A stretch of 64,000 bases of DNA, taken from the NCBI GenBank assembly GCA_963783945.1, contig CAWAPS010000029.1:186001-250000 (forward strand), in the 5' to 3' direction. Each line of letters opens with the position of its first letter. Position 1 is the first letter of the stretch. Shown here in pieces: positions 8,075 through 17,642 of the stretch. This DNA is from CAWAPS01 sp963783945 (GTDB lineage Bacteria > Actinomycetota > Acidimicrobiia > Acidimicrobiales > Palsa-688). The notes below the pieces were generated by a model that saw only the letters and a program-made list of their open reading frames with translations, did not search any database and had not been told where the DNA came from. A program made the translations under genes and the position numbers.

Positions 8075-8869
8075 GTGCTGAGAGTCGCGGTTATCGGGGC
8101 GGCCGGACGCATGGGCGCCACGGTGTGCGCGGCCGTACAGTCCGCTTCTGACATGGAGCTCGTGGCCGCCGTCGACCCCGGCGGCGTCGGCCGGATGGCC
8201 GCGGGCTCGGGTGGTGACGCGCCGGTGGTAGGAATCACGGCTGACCTCGAGGCGCTGGCCGAGGCCGCAGTGGATGTGGCGGTGGACTTCACCGTGCCCG
8301 GCGCCGCGGTGACCAACGCCCTGTGGTGCGCGAACCACCACATCAGCTCGGTCATCGGCACGACCGGTATCGACGATGTTGGGCTCGCCGGTCTGCGGTC
8401 GGCATTTCCGGAGGGCGGAGCCCTCGGCTGCTTCGTGGCTCCGAACTTCGCGATCGGCGCCGTGCTCATGATGCGCTTCGCCGAGCTGGCCGCCCCGTGG
8501 TTCGAAACAGCCGAGATCATCGAGCTGCACCACGACGCCAAGGTCGACGCCCCGTCGGGAACCGCGCTGCTGACCGCCGCTCGCATGGCCGCGGCATCCG
8601 CTGATTGGGGGACCGATCCCACCAAGGTCGAGGTTCTGCCCGGCGCTCGCGGCGGCACCGCGGCGGCGGGGATCCATATTCACTCGGTCCGCCTACGGGG
8701 CCTGGTCGCCCATCAGGAGGTCCTCCTCGGTGGTGCCGGCCAGAGCCTGACGATCCGCCACGACTCCTACGACCGCCAGTCGTTCATGCCGGGAGTGCTG
8801 CTGGCGGCCAGAGAAGTGGTGTCACGGCCCGGGGTAACCGTCGGGCTCGAGCGACTGCTCGGGATCTGA
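8075..8869 (+). CDS. dapB: 4-hydroxy-tetrahydrodipicolinate reductase
   Basis: Reduces hydroxy-tetrahydrodipicolinate with NAD(P)H in the diaminopimelate/lysine pathway. The N-terminus carries the nucleotide-binding GAAGRMG (residues 8-14). The substrate domain shows ELHHDAKVDAPSGTALLTA, in which H152 and K156 correspond to the catalytic His/Lys pair of the family. Other blocks are VIGTTG and SYDRQSFMPGVLLAAR. GTG at 8075 lies 18 bases after the peptidase gene. The product is 264 aa. Its partner dapA is the next gene but one. Confidence 0.95.
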   Translation: MLRVAVIGAAGRMGATVCAAVQSASDMELVAAVDPGGVGRMAAGSGGDAPVVGITADLEALAEAAVDVAVDFTVPGAAVTNALWCANHHISSVIGTTGIDDVGLAGLRSAFPEGGALGCFVAPNFAIGAVLMMRFAELAAPWFETAEIIELHHDAKVDAPSGTALLTAARMAAASADWGTDPTKVEVLPGARGGTAAAGIHIHSVRLRGLVAHQEVLLGGAGQSLTIRHDSYDRQSFMPGVLLAAREVVSRPGVTVGLERLLGI

Positions 8870-8873
8870 CCCC

Positions 8874-8901
8874 TTGACCGGCGGGCTCCCCTTGTTAGGA
8901 T
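8874..8901 (+). promoter_or_regulatory. Candidate sigma-70-type promoter before the diiron protein gene
   Basis: TTGACC (8874-8879) and TAGGAT (8896-8901) are separated by 16 bases and lie 45 bases upstream of the GTG at 8947. It suggests the gene is transcribed separately from dapB. Confidence 0.5.
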
Positions 8902-8946
8902 AACGGTGATAGTACATAGCTGGCACACGCCCAAGGGGGTGTTGAG

Positions 8947-10047
8947 GTGACCTCGACCAACGAGCAGCTGATCGGAAGGGCTGACGTAAACGACCTGGAG
9001 GCCATCCTGTCGGTCGCCAACACCGACGGCGATTCGGTCGACCACCGGGTGGAATCGCGATACGACGCCCTTTTCACCTGGAACTACGACAAGGGCACCC
9101 GCCAGCGCCTGGACCGGCTGTACGAGAAAGCCAAGTCCTCGCAATGGAACGGGCGCACCGACTTGCCGTGGGACGTCGAGGTGGACCAGCGCGCCGTGGT
9201 GGAGGCCAACCGCGCTCTCATGGGCGCCAACGGGCTCGACATCGACGTGACCGGAACCCCTTTCGAGCGTTGGACGGACGAGCAGTGGCTCGATCTCGGG
9301 TGCGAGGCCCAGAACTGGACGCTTTCGCAGTTCCTCCACGGCGAGCAGGGGGCCCTGCTCTGTACGGCGCGGATAGTCGAGACCGTGCCGTGGATCGACG
9401 CCAAGTACTACGCCGCCACCCAGGTCATGGACGAAGCCCGCCACGTCGAGGTCTTCGGTCGCTACCTCAACGAGAAGCTGTCGGGGCACTATCCCGTCAA
9501 CGCCCATCTAGAGATGCTGCTGGACGACATCATCGCCGACAACCGGTGGGACATGACCTATCTCGGCATGCAGATCATGGTCGAGGGTTTGGCCCTCGCC
9601 GCCTTCGGGTTCATCCACGACACCACCACCGAGCCTCTGCTCAAGCAACTGCTGCGCTATGTCATGTCGGACGAAGCCCGCCACGTGGCCTTCGGCGTGC
9701 TCTCCCTCCAGGAGATGTACCGCGGACTGACCCGGGCCGAGCTGATGGAGCGCAAGGAGTTCGCGTTCGAGGCCGCCGTCCGCATGCGCGATCGTTTTTT
9801 GCAGCAGGAAATGTGGGAACGACTGGGCGTCCCGGTCAAAGAGGCGGTCGAGGTGGTCCGTCGCTCTCCTGAGCGTCAACTGTTCCAGCGCATGCTCTTC
9901 ACCAAGATCGTCCCCAACTGCAAGAAACTCGGCCTGCTCGATAACGGCGACACCTGGCTGCGTGAGCGGTTCACGGAGCTCGGGGTCATCGAATTCGAGA
10001 ATCTCCCCGACACGGGGGAGGAGTTCGAGGCCCTGCAGCTCGACTGA
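8947..10047 (+). CDS. Ferritin-like diiron protein
   Basis: A soluble, mostly helical protein of 366 aa with a full carboxylate-bridged diiron ligand set. E133 lies in HGEQGAL, E163 and H166 in the first DEARH, E213 in MVEGLALAAF, and E243 and H246 in the second DEARH. This spacing is that of ferritin-like oxidases and the ribonucleotide reductase R2 superfamily. The exact reaction cannot be told from sequence: R2-like oxidase, N-oxygenase or desaturase roles are all possible. No N-terminal signal or membrane segment is seen. GTG at 8947 follows AAGGGGGTGTTGAG. It sits between dapB and dapA, where many actinobacteria carry thyX. Confidence 0.8.
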   Translation: MTSTNEQLIGRADVNDLEAILSVANTDGDSVDHRVESRYDALFTWNYDKGTRQRLDRLYEKAKSSQWNGRTDLPWDVEVDQRAVVEANRALMGANGLDIDVTGTPFERWTDEQWLDLGCEAQNWTLSQFLHGEQGALLCTARIVETVPWIDAKYYAATQVMDEARHVEVFGRYLNEKLSGHYPVNAHLEMLLDDIIADNRWDMTYLGMQIMVEGLALAAFGFIHDTTTEPLLKQLLRYVMSDEARHVAFGVLSLQEMYRGLTRAELMERKEFAFEAAVRMRDRFLQQEMWERLGVPVKEAVEVVRRSPERQLFQRMLFTKIVPNCKKLGLLDNGDTWLRERFTELGVIEFENLPDTGEEFEALQLD

Positions 10048-10106
10048 TTCGGTCGACCGACCACGAGAAGTCCGAGGTCGCACAGCCAGCCAGGTAGTCT
10101 TCTGGC

Positions 10107-10997
10107 ATGCCAGCGATCGGTAGGTTCGGCGCGGTGGGCTGCGCCATGGTCACACCTTTCGACGACGACGGCCGCTTGGACGTCGATGGGGCCCGCCGGC
10201 TGGCCCGGTGGCTGTGCGACCACGGCAACGATTTCCTCGTCTTGGCCGGCACCACCGGCGAGTCGCCCACGCTGACGGACGAGGAGAAGATCGAGCTCTG
10301 GCGAGAGGTCGCGGCCTCGGTCCGCGTGCCGGTGATCGCCGGGGCCGGGACGGCGGATACGGCCCACTCGAGCGAGCTGGCCAAGGCGGCCAAGCAGGCC
10401 GGAGCCGCCGGCATTCTGGCCGTCACCCCCTACTACAACCGACCCTCTCAGGCCGGCATCGAGGCCCACGTCCGGACCATGGCCGAGGCGGCCGGCGGCC
10501 TCCCGGTCATCCTCTACGACATTCCGGTCCGGACCGGACGCAAGGTGGCCCAGGATGTAATTCTCCGCCTGGCCCGGGACCGGGTCATCATCGGGGTCAA
10601 GGACGCTGCCGGCAATCCGGCTGCGAGTGCCGATCTGGTGGCCCACGCGCCAGCTGGATTCGAGCTGTACAGCGGCAACGACGGCGACACCCTCCCACTG
10701 CTGTCGGTGGGTGCGGTAGGCACCATTTCGGTGGAGGCCCACTGGGCCGGCGAGCAGGTGGGCGAGATGATTGCGGCGTTTGGCAAGGGCGACGTCGATC
10801 TGGCCCGGGAGATCAACGCCAGGCTCCTGCCGTCGCACAAGTTCCAGTCGACCGACGAGGCTCCCAACCCGGTTCCCACCAAAGCCATGATGAGGGCTCT
10901 CGGTCTGCCGGCCGGGGCCGCCCGACTTCCCTTAGGTCCGGATCCGGAGGGAATCGAGGAGCGGGCCCGCCAGGTCTTCGAACAACTACATGGCTGA
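10107..10997 (+). CDS. dapA: 4-hydroxy-tetrahydrodipicolinate synthase
   Basis: Condenses pyruvate with aspartate semialdehyde, the first step committed to diaminopimelate and lysine. The (beta/alpha)8 fold is recognisable by GTTGESPTL (residues 48-56), VTPYYNRPSQAG, YDIPVRTG with Y137, and GVKDAAGN in which K165 is the Schiff-base lysine. ATG at 10107. The product of 296 aa is a normal length. The last eight bases overlap the rnj start. Confidence 0.96.
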   Translation: MPAIGRFGAVGCAMVTPFDDDGRLDVDGARRLARWLCDHGNDFLVLAGTTGESPTLTDEEKIELWREVAASVRVPVIAGAGTADTAHSSELAKAAKQAGAAGILAVTPYYNRPSQAGIEAHVRTMAEAAGGLPVILYDIPVRTGRKVAQDVILRLARDRVIIGVKDAAGNPAASADLVAHAPAGFELYSGNDGDTLPLLSVGAVGTISVEAHWAGEQVGEMIAAFGKGDVDLAREINARLLPSHKFQSTDEAPNPVPTKAMMRALGLPAGAARLPLGPDPEGIEERARQVFEQLHG

Positions 10998-12654
10998 GGA
11001 GCCGGTCCGGATTGCCTTTCTCGGCGGGCTGGGAGAGATCGGCCGCAACTGTGCCTGCTTCGAGGTGGGCGGTCGGATCCTGCTGCTCGACTGCGGGCTC
11101 ATGTTCCCCGATACCGAGATGCCGGGGGTCGACCTGGTCCTCCCCGACTTCACCTACCTGCTGGAAAACGCCGACCGGGTGGAGGGATGCATCGTCACCC
11201 ACGGCCATGAAGATCACTGCGGGGCGCTGAGCTTCCTGCTGCGGGAGCTGTCATTTCCGATCTTCGGCTCTGTCCTCAGCCTCGGCCTGGCCCGTAACCG
11301 CATAGAGGAGGCCGGACTCCTCGACCGGACCCGCTTCGTGCCCGTCCGCGACGGTGAGCGTCGCCGGATCGGACCATTCGACGTCGAGTTCATTCCGGTC
11401 ACCCACTCGGTGCCGCACGGGTTCGCCACCGCTTTTCACACCCCGCAAGGGGTGATCCTCCACTCGGGGGACTTCAAGATCGACCTCACTCCGGTCGACG
11501 GCCGGGCGACCGACCTGGGCCGGATCGGAGCCCTTGCGGACGGGCCGGGCATCCGCCTTCTCCTCTCGGATTCCACCAACGCCGAGGAGGAAGGTCACAC
11601 GGCCAGCGAGCGCAGGGTCGGGCGGGTCCTGGCCGACCTCTTCGCTGCCCACCCCGACAAACGGGTCATCATGGCCTGCTTCGCCAGTCACATCCACCGG
11701 ATCCAGCAGATCGCCGACGCGGCACGGGCCAATGGGCGGACCATCGCCACTCTCGGCCGGTCCATGGGCAAGAACGTGGCCCTGGCCCGCTCCATGGGGC
11801 TGCTCTCCATCCCCGACGGCGACCTGATCGACATCGAGCGGATCGCTGACCTCGACCCCCGCCGGGTCTGCGTGATATCGACGGGTTCTCAGGGGGAGCC
11901 CATGTCGGCTCTCTCTCTTATGGCGGCATCGGACAACAAGTGGATCTCGGTCGGAGAAGGAGATCTGGTGGTGCTGTCCTCTCACGCCATTCCGGGCAAC
12001 GAGACCAATGTCGGCAAGGTCATAAACGGGCTGTGCCGGCTCGGGGCGGAGGTCGTGCACTCGGGGCTGGCCGAGGTCCACGTGAGCGGGCACGCCAAGC
12101 GTGAGGAGCTCAAGACCCTGCTCTCGCTGGCCCGACCGGAGTGCTTCATTCCCGTGCACGGGGAGTTCCGCCAACTCAGCCATCACGCCCGTCTCGCCGT
12201 CGAGATGGGCGTGTCACCGGACCGGGTGCTGCTCGCCGAGGACGGGGACGTGGTCGCTTTGACCGCCCAGGGTGTGGACTTCGTGGCCGAGGTACCCGCC
12301 GGTTACCTCTACGTCGACGGCATTGTCGGCGACGTCGGCCAAGGCGTCCTCAGGGACCGCCGGGTGTTGGCCGAGGAGGGGGTGGTGGTGGTCGTCCTCA
12401 CGGTGGACGCCAAGTCCGGCGAGGTGCTCACCGGCCCCGAGATAATCACCCGCGGGTGGGTCTTCGCCCCCGAGGCCGAGGAGCTGCTCGATGACGCCCG
12501 CCAAGCCGTGCTCGAAGCGCTGGATGGGGTGGCCAGGTCCGGCCCGGTCGACTTCGAGACGCTGAAACGGCGGGCCCGTTCCGCCCTCGGACGCTTCGTC
12601 TCCGAGCGCACCAAGCGCCGGCCGATGATCGTGCCCGTAGTCATGGAGGTTTGA
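10990..12654 (+). CDS. rnj: Ribonuclease J
   Basis: Metallo-beta-lactamase/beta-CASP nuclease with endo- and 5'-3' exonuclease activity in RNA maturation and decay. The zinc motif THGHEDH is at residues 70-76 (H71, H73, D75, H76). Also seen are LHSGDFKID, LLLSDSTNAEEEGHT, the beta-CASP block STGSQGEPMSALSLMA, SSHAIPGNE and VHVSGHAKREELKTL. It has 554 aa, as usual. ATG at 10990 overlaps the dapA end, the conserved actinobacterial dapA-rnj arrangement. Confidence 0.96.
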   Translation: MAEEPVRIAFLGGLGEIGRNCACFEVGGRILLLDCGLMFPDTEMPGVDLVLPDFTYLLENADRVEGCIVTHGHEDHCGALSFLLRELSFPIFGSVLSLGLARNRIEEAGLLDRTRFVPVRDGERRRIGPFDVEFIPVTHSVPHGFATAFHTPQGVILHSGDFKIDLTPVDGRATDLGRIGALADGPGIRLLLSDSTNAEEEGHTASERRVGRVLADLFAAHPDKRVIMACFASHIHRIQQIADAARANGRTIATLGRSMGKNVALARSMGLLSIPDGDLIDIERIADLDPRRVCVISTGSQGEPMSALSLMAASDNKWISVGEGDLVVLSSHAIPGNETNVGKVINGLCRLGAEVVHSGLAEVHVSGHAKREELKTLLSLARPECFIPVHGEFRQLSHHARLAVEMGVSPDRVLLAEDGDVVALTAQGVDFVAEVPAGYLYVDGIVGDVGQGVLRDRRVLAEEGVVVVVLTVDAKSGEVLTGPEIITRGWVFAPEAEELLDDARQAVLEALDGVARSGPVDFETLKRRARSALGRFVSERTKRRPMIVPVVMEV

Positions 12655-12720
12655 TACCGGGCGCTGAAATGCGGTAAGGCCTCTGTTGCTCGAGTGGCTG
12701 CTGTTACGCTCGTTGCTGTT

Positions 12721-15261
12721 GTGAATACTGTGACTCGCCGTCCGCCTAGCCGCCGGGGCGCTTCGAGCAAGAGGACGGCCTATAGGACCTCCCGGACGCG
12801 GCCCTCGCGTCGGAGGGCGGCAAGGCGCGGTTCGGCCGGCTGGGCTTCCCCCCTGGCGTCGCTTCGCCGGGGGCTGTCGCATCTGCTCGGAGGTCAGGCC
12901 GACGACGTCTGTGGGATCGCCTTTCTCGTCGTGGCCGTGCTGTGCGGCCTGGGTATCTACAGCGACCTGGCCGGACCCGCCGGCCGGGCGGTCGACCATG
13001 GCCTGTCCGACATCCTCGGCGGAGTCCGGGTGCTGGTCCCGCCGCTCCTCGCCCTCCTCGGCCTGGTCCTGGTCCTGCGCCGCCATCTCCCCGATCGTCC
13101 GGCGTTGGCGGGAGGGAGCGGGCGCCGGCTCCGGAACGACACAGGTGAGGAACGATCGGCCGCGTCTCCCTCGCGGGTTGCCGTGGGTGGGGCCGTGCTG
13201 CTCCTGGCGAGCGCCGGACTGGTCGATGTCTTCCGGGGGCCGTCGCGCTGGCCCGGGGGGGTGACCCAGCTGCGACGGGCCGGCGGACTGGTGGGGGCGG
13301 CCGCCGGCGTGCCCTTGAGGGCCGGCCTCGGGACAGGCGGCTCCGCCGTGGTGCTGGTCGCTCTGGTTCTCACCTCGGTGCTGATTCTCACGGGAAAGCC
13401 TGCGGGTGAGGCCGTTCGCCTCATGGTCGCGGGAACGGCCGGGGTCGTCAGGGGGATGCGAGCGGTCTACCGCCGGCTGGCGGCGGCACCGGCCCGAGAG
13501 GAAAAAAGCGGGGCCCGCGGCCGGCACCCGTCAACGGGGCCGCGAAGGTCTCGCCACATCGACCGTGAACCGGACTCAGGCGAGGCCCAGGCCGATCCGG
13601 CGGCCCCGGGGGATGGCGACCCGGTCAAGGGTGGCGCCGAGGCCCCGGCCGGTGCCGACTCCGTCGGGTCCGATGGCGGTGCCGGCGGGAGCTCCGGTGA
13701 CAGATCGCCCATTCCCATGCACCTTCGTCCGCCCGACGCCCCGGTAGATGCCGAGCAGCTGTCGATATCGCTCGGTCCGGCTGCCGCCGCCGGAACCTGG
13801 CGGCTGCCGCCGGTGGCGTTGCTGAAGCGGACCAAGGCGGCCGAGGTCGACCGACGCCAGATCGAAGCCCTGGGTCACACCCTCGAGGACGCCCTGGCCG
13901 CCCACGGCGTCGAAACCCGCCTGGTGGGCATGACCGTGGGACCCACCGTCACCCGCTACGAGCTCGAGCTCGGTCCGGGGGTCAAGGTGGCCAAGGTGAC
14001 CAATCTCCAGCGCGACATCGCCTACGCCATGGCGGCCGCCGATGTGCGCATCCTGGCTCCCATACCCGGGCGCTCGGCCATCGGCGTCGAGGTGCCGAAC
14101 CAGCGTAGGGAGCTCGTCGCGGTAGGCGACATCCTCACCTCAGCGGAGGCTCACGCCGCCACCCATCCGCTGGAGGTGGCCCTCGGCCGTGACATCGCCG
14201 GCCGGCCGATCCTGGAAAATCTGGCCAATATGCCGCACATCCTCATCGCCGGCGCAACCGGGGCCGGGAAGTCGTCGTGCATCAACACTCTGCTCACCTC
14301 CATTCTCGTCCGCGCCACTCCGGACCAGGTCCGCCTGATCCTGGTGGACCCCAAGCGGGTCGAGCTCGGCCAGTACAACAACCTGCCCCACCTGCTGACG
14401 GGGGTGGTCACCAACCCGAAGAAGGCGGCGAACGCCCTCTCCTGGGCAGTTCACGAGATGGAGCGCCGCTACGATCTGCTGGCGGAGGTGGGCGTCCGCG
14501 ACATCACCGGATACAACGCGGCGTTCGACCGGGGCGACCTCGAGGGTCCCCCGGCCCTGGGCCAGGAGCCACGCACCTACGAGCGTCTGCCCTTCATCCT
14601 GGTCGTGGTGGACGAGCTCAATGACCTCATGATGGTCGCGGCTCGCGACGTCGAGGAATCCATCTGCCGCATCGCCCAGATGGCCCGGGCCGTCGGGATC
14701 CATCTGGTGATCGCCACCCAGAGGCCATCGGTGGACGTCATCACCGGGGTGATCAAGGCCAACGTGCCGTCCCGGCTGGCGTTCGCGGTGTCGTCGCTGG
14801 CCGACAGTCGGGTGATCCTCGACCAGCCGGGGGCGGAGCGCTTGATCGGCAAGGGAGACATGCTTCTGCTGACGGCATCGTCGAGCGTCGCCCGGCGCAT
14901 CCAGGGCGCGTGGGTTGGGGAGGACGAGGTGCGCAAGGTGGTGGCCCACTGGCGCCGCCAGTCCGAGCCCAGATACGTGGAGGGGGTCGAGGGCTCCGAT
15001 GAGGGCCCGGGTGGGATCGGCCTGGGCGCCGGGGATGACGACGACGACCTGCTCGAGCAGGCCCGAGACCTTGTCGTGCGCTCTCAGCTCGGATCGACCT
15101 CGATGCTCCAGCGCAAACTGAGAGTCGGCTTCGCCCGGGCCGGCCGGATCATGGACCTCCTCGAGCAGAGGGGAGTGGTGGGCCCGTCTGAAGGGTCGAA
15201 GGCCCGCGCCGTCCTCATGACGATCGAAGAGCTGGAAAGCCTCCAGGGCGCCGAGGGTTAG
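12721..15261 (+). CDS. ftsK: DNA translocase FtsK/SpoIIIE
   Basis: Septum-located DNA pump that clears and resolves chromosome termini at division. After a basic N-terminus come several hydrophobic segments between about residues 60 and 230 (membrane domain), a charged linker, then the motor: Walker A GATGAGKSS at 511-519, LILVDPKRVELGQYNNLPHL, and the Walker B region ILVVVDELNDLM. The winged-helix gamma domain is at the end (LGSTSMLQRKLRVGFARAGRIMDLLE). GTG at 12721 gives 846 aa; GTG at 12694 or 12730 are alternatives. It follows rnj, a common order. Confidence 0.94.
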   Translation: MNTVTRRPPSRRGASSKRTAYRTSRTRPSRRRAARRGSAGWASPLASLRRGLSHLLGGQADDVCGIAFLVVAVLCGLGIYSDLAGPAGRAVDHGLSDILGGVRVLVPPLLALLGLVLVLRRHLPDRPALAGGSGRRLRNDTGEERSAASPSRVAVGGAVLLLASAGLVDVFRGPSRWPGGVTQLRRAGGLVGAAAGVPLRAGLGTGGSAVVLVALVLTSVLILTGKPAGEAVRLMVAGTAGVVRGMRAVYRRLAAAPAREEKSGARGRHPSTGPRRSRHIDREPDSGEAQADPAAPGDGDPVKGGAEAPAGADSVGSDGGAGGSSGDRSPIPMHLRPPDAPVDAEQLSISLGPAAAAGTWRLPPVALLKRTKAAEVDRRQIEALGHTLEDALAAHGVETRLVGMTVGPTVTRYELELGPGVKVAKVTNLQRDIAYAMAAADVRILAPIPGRSAIGVEVPNQRRELVAVGDILTSAEAHAATHPLEVALGRDIAGRPILENLANMPHILIAGATGAGKSSCINTLLTSILVRATPDQVRLILVDPKRVELGQYNNLPHLLTGVVTNPKKAANALSWAVHEMERRYDLLAEVGVRDITGYNAAFDRGDLEGPPALGQEPRTYERLPFILVVVDELNDLMMVAARDVEESICRIAQMARAVGIHLVIATQRPSVDVITGVIKANVPSRLAFAVSSLADSRVILDQPGAERLIGKGDMLLLTASSSVARRIQGAWVGEDEVRKVVAHWRRQSEPRYVEGVEGSDEGPGGIGLGAGDDDDDLLEQARDLVVRSQLGSTSMLQRKLRVGFARAGRIMDLLEQRGVVGPSEGSKARAVLMTIEELESLQGAEG

Positions 15262-15293
15262 CGCCGCAGCGCGGACGCTACCGTCTCTGGCTT

Positions 15294-16153
15294 ATGCGAG
15301 TCCGCGTCCCGCGTCTTCTGCCAACCTTGGCCCCGGCTTCGACGCGCTGGCGATCGCCCTGGGCTGCTACATCGAGGTTTCAGTCGAGCCGGCCCCGGAG
15401 CTTTCGGTTCACACCACCGGGCAAGGTTCGGAACTTCCGGCGGACGCCACCCATCTGGCCGCTCGCATCGCCACCGAGGTAGCCGGTCACGACCGCCTTC
15501 TCGTGCAGGTCCACTCCGACATCCCCGTGGGGAGAGGCCTCGGGTCCTCGGCGGCCCTGGCCGTGGCGGCGGCTGCGGCGGCGGGAGCCGCAGACCCTTT
15601 CGCCTGCGGGGTGGCCATCGACGGCCACCCGGAGAACGCCGCCGCCTCGGCATTCGGTGGCCTGGTCGTCGCCAGCACGATCGACGGCCAACCGGTCTGG
15701 CGTCATCTACCACTGGATCCGGGACTACGTTTCGTGGCCGTGGTGCCCGACCAGGTCCTGGTCACGGCGGAGGCCCGAGCCGCCCTGCCGAGCACGGTTC
15801 CCCACGAAGATGCGGTGTTCAACCTCGGGCGCATGGGTCTACTGATCGCCGGTCTGGCCGACCGTAGCCTGCTCATACCCGAAGCCGGGGACGACCGGCT
15901 TCACCACGATCCGAGGTCCTCGCTCTTCCCCAAAGCCCCCGCCCTGGTCGCCGGACTACGCCGGGCCGGCGCCCTGACGTCGTTCTGGTCCGGGGCCGGC
16001 TCGAGCATCCTGGCGGTATGCGATTGCGAGGACGCCCAAGGCATAGCCGAGGCGGCCTGGCTGCTCATGGGGAGGGAGGGAGTGGCCGGCCACGTGAAGT
16101 TGCTCGACGCCGACATGAAGGGCATCACCCGCTCGAGCGAGGGATATCAGTAG
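15294..16153 (+). pseudogene. thrB: Homoserine kinase with a one-base frameshift near the start
   Basis: GHMP-family kinase of threonine synthesis. The start MRVRVP lies in one frame, and the rest of the signature, SSANLGPGFDALAIALG, lies in the +1 frame. Adding a single base in the CCCG run near 15308-15311 joins them into an uninterrupted 286-residue ThrB. The remainder is intact: PVGRGLGSSAALAV for ATP binding, a GHPENAAAS segment, FWSGAGSS and an ending DMKGITRS. The continuing frame has no usable start codon upstream of the shift. It is therefore either a sequence error or a recently inactivated gene; no other damage is visible, which favours the first. Confidence 0.8.
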
Positions 16154-16190
16154 CCTCTTCGGGTCCGTAGGCGATCCAGGAGGACCAGAT

Positions 16191-16343
16191 ATGGCGACGT
16201 ACGAGGGCTACTGCGTGAAATGCAAGGAAAAGCGCCAGTTCGACGGGCAAGAGGTCACTCTGGCCAACGGCCGGCCTGCGGCCCAGGGCACCTGCCCGGT
16301 GTGCGGCACCAAGATGAACCGCATGCTCGGCAGCAAAAAGTAG
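16191..16343 (+). CDS. Small zinc-ribbon protein, DUF5679-like
   Basis: A 50-residue product starting MATYEGYCVKCKEK and containing two CxxC pairs (CVKC and CPVCG). These would form one zinc ribbon. ATG at 16191 follows a strong CCAGGAGG. The length, the start and the spacing match the DUF5679 family of small actinobacterial proteins, whose role is unknown. It stands alone between thrB and rimO. Confidence 0.82.
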   Translation: MATYEGYCVKCKEKRQFDGQEVTLANGRPAAQGTCPVCGTKMNRMLGSKK

Positions 16344-16385
16344 GCGCATCGGCGGTACCGGGGGCCGGGGCCCTACCCTTGTGCG

Positions 16386-17642
16386 ATGCAGTACTGGCTC
16401 GAGACTCTCGGCTGTCCTAAGAACCAGGTCGATTCGGACAAGCTGGCCGGGCGTCTCGTGGTCGAAGGCTACGAGGAGGCCCGGTCACCCGACTCGGCTG
16501 ATCTGGTAGTCGTCAACACGTGCGCGTTCATAGAGGCGGCCCGGCAGGAGTCGATCGAAACCGTCTTGGCTCTGGCCGGGGCCCGCCGGCCCGGAGCCAG
16601 GTTGGTGGTGACCGGTTGCATGGCCGAGCGCTACGGCCAGGAGTTGGCCGACGCCCTCCCCGAGGTGGATCTGGTGGCGGGGTTCGGCACACCGGTGACC
16701 CTCACGCCCAAACCCGTTCCGGGTGAACGTTCCGTTCCCCGCTTCGACCTGCTCAACCTGCCTCGCCCAGCCGCATCGGCGCCCTGGGCGTATGTGAAGG
16801 TGGCTGAGGGCTGTGACCGCAAATGCGGGTTCTGTGCCATCCCGTCGTTCCGGGGCGCCCAGAGGTCCCGCTCCTTCACCGACATCGTCGACGAAGTCGA
16901 CTCGGTCCGGGTGGAGGAGGTTGTGCTCGTGGCCCAGGACCTGGCGTCTTACGGCCGGGATCTCGGCCGGTTGGCCATCGAGGACCTCGTGCTCGCAGTG
17001 GCCGAGAGGGTCACCCGGGTGCGCCTGCTGTATTTGTATCCATCCGGCCTCACCGACGGTCTGATAGACGCCATGGGTGAGACCGGATGCCCCTATTTCG
17101 ATCTTTCCCTGCAGCACGTATCGCCGCCCCATCTCAGGCGAATGCGGAGATGGGGGAGCCGGGACGGGTTCGTCAGGCGGATCGACCGCATCCGGGCGGC
17201 CGAGCCGCAAGCCGCGCTGCGGTCGTCCTTCATCGTGGGTTACCCCGGCGAAACCGAGGAGGACCACGACCAGCTACTGGCGTTCCTGGCCGAGGCTGAG
17301 CTCGACTGGGCGGGGTTCTTCCCTTTCTCCCCCGAGGAAGGCACCTACGCCATGAACGTTCCGGACCCGGTGGACCCCGGATTGGCCGCCGAGCGGCTCT
17401 CCGAGTGCTCGGAGCTGCAGGACGCCATCACGTCCCGTCGTCGCCTGGATCTTGTCGGGACCCGGACCAGGGTCCTGGTGGACGAGCCGGGCGTCGGTCG
17501 CAGCCACCGTGAGGCGCCGGAGATCGACGGGATCGTCCGGGTGCCGCCTGACGTCGCGGTCGGCTCCTGGGTCGACGTGACGGTCACCGGAGCCGAAGGC
17601 CCCGATCTGGAAGCGGAGCTGATAGCCGGGGGAGGGCCGTAG
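16386..17642 (+). CDS. rimO: Ribosomal protein S12 methylthiotransferase RimO
   Basis: Radical-SAM enzyme that methylthiolates an aspartate of ribosomal protein S12. The N-terminal MTTase domain begins LETLGCPKNQVDSD, characteristic of RimO rather than MiaB. The radical-SAM cluster motif CDRKCGFC is at residues 143-150 (C143, C147, C150). ILGY-type blocks are replaced by SSFIVGYPGETEEDHDQLL, and a TRAM-like domain ends the 418-residue protein. ATG at 16386. The stop abuts the pgsA start directly. Confidence 0.94.
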   Translation: MQYWLETLGCPKNQVDSDKLAGRLVVEGYEEARSPDSADLVVVNTCAFIEAARQESIETVLALAGARRPGARLVVTGCMAERYGQELADALPEVDLVAGFGTPVTLTPKPVPGERSVPRFDLLNLPRPAASAPWAYVKVAEGCDRKCGFCAIPSFRGAQRSRSFTDIVDEVDSVRVEEVVLVAQDLASYGRDLGRLAIEDLVLAVAERVTRVRLLYLYPSGLTDGLIDAMGETGCPYFDLSLQHVSPPHLRRMRRWGSRDGFVRRIDRIRAAEPQAALRSSFIVGYPGETEEDHDQLLAFLAEAELDWAGFFPFSPEEGTYAMNVPDPVDPGLAAERLSECSELQDAITSRRRLDLVGTRTRVLVDEPGVGRSHREAPEIDGIVRVPPDVAVGSWVDVTVTGAEGPDLEAELIAGGGP

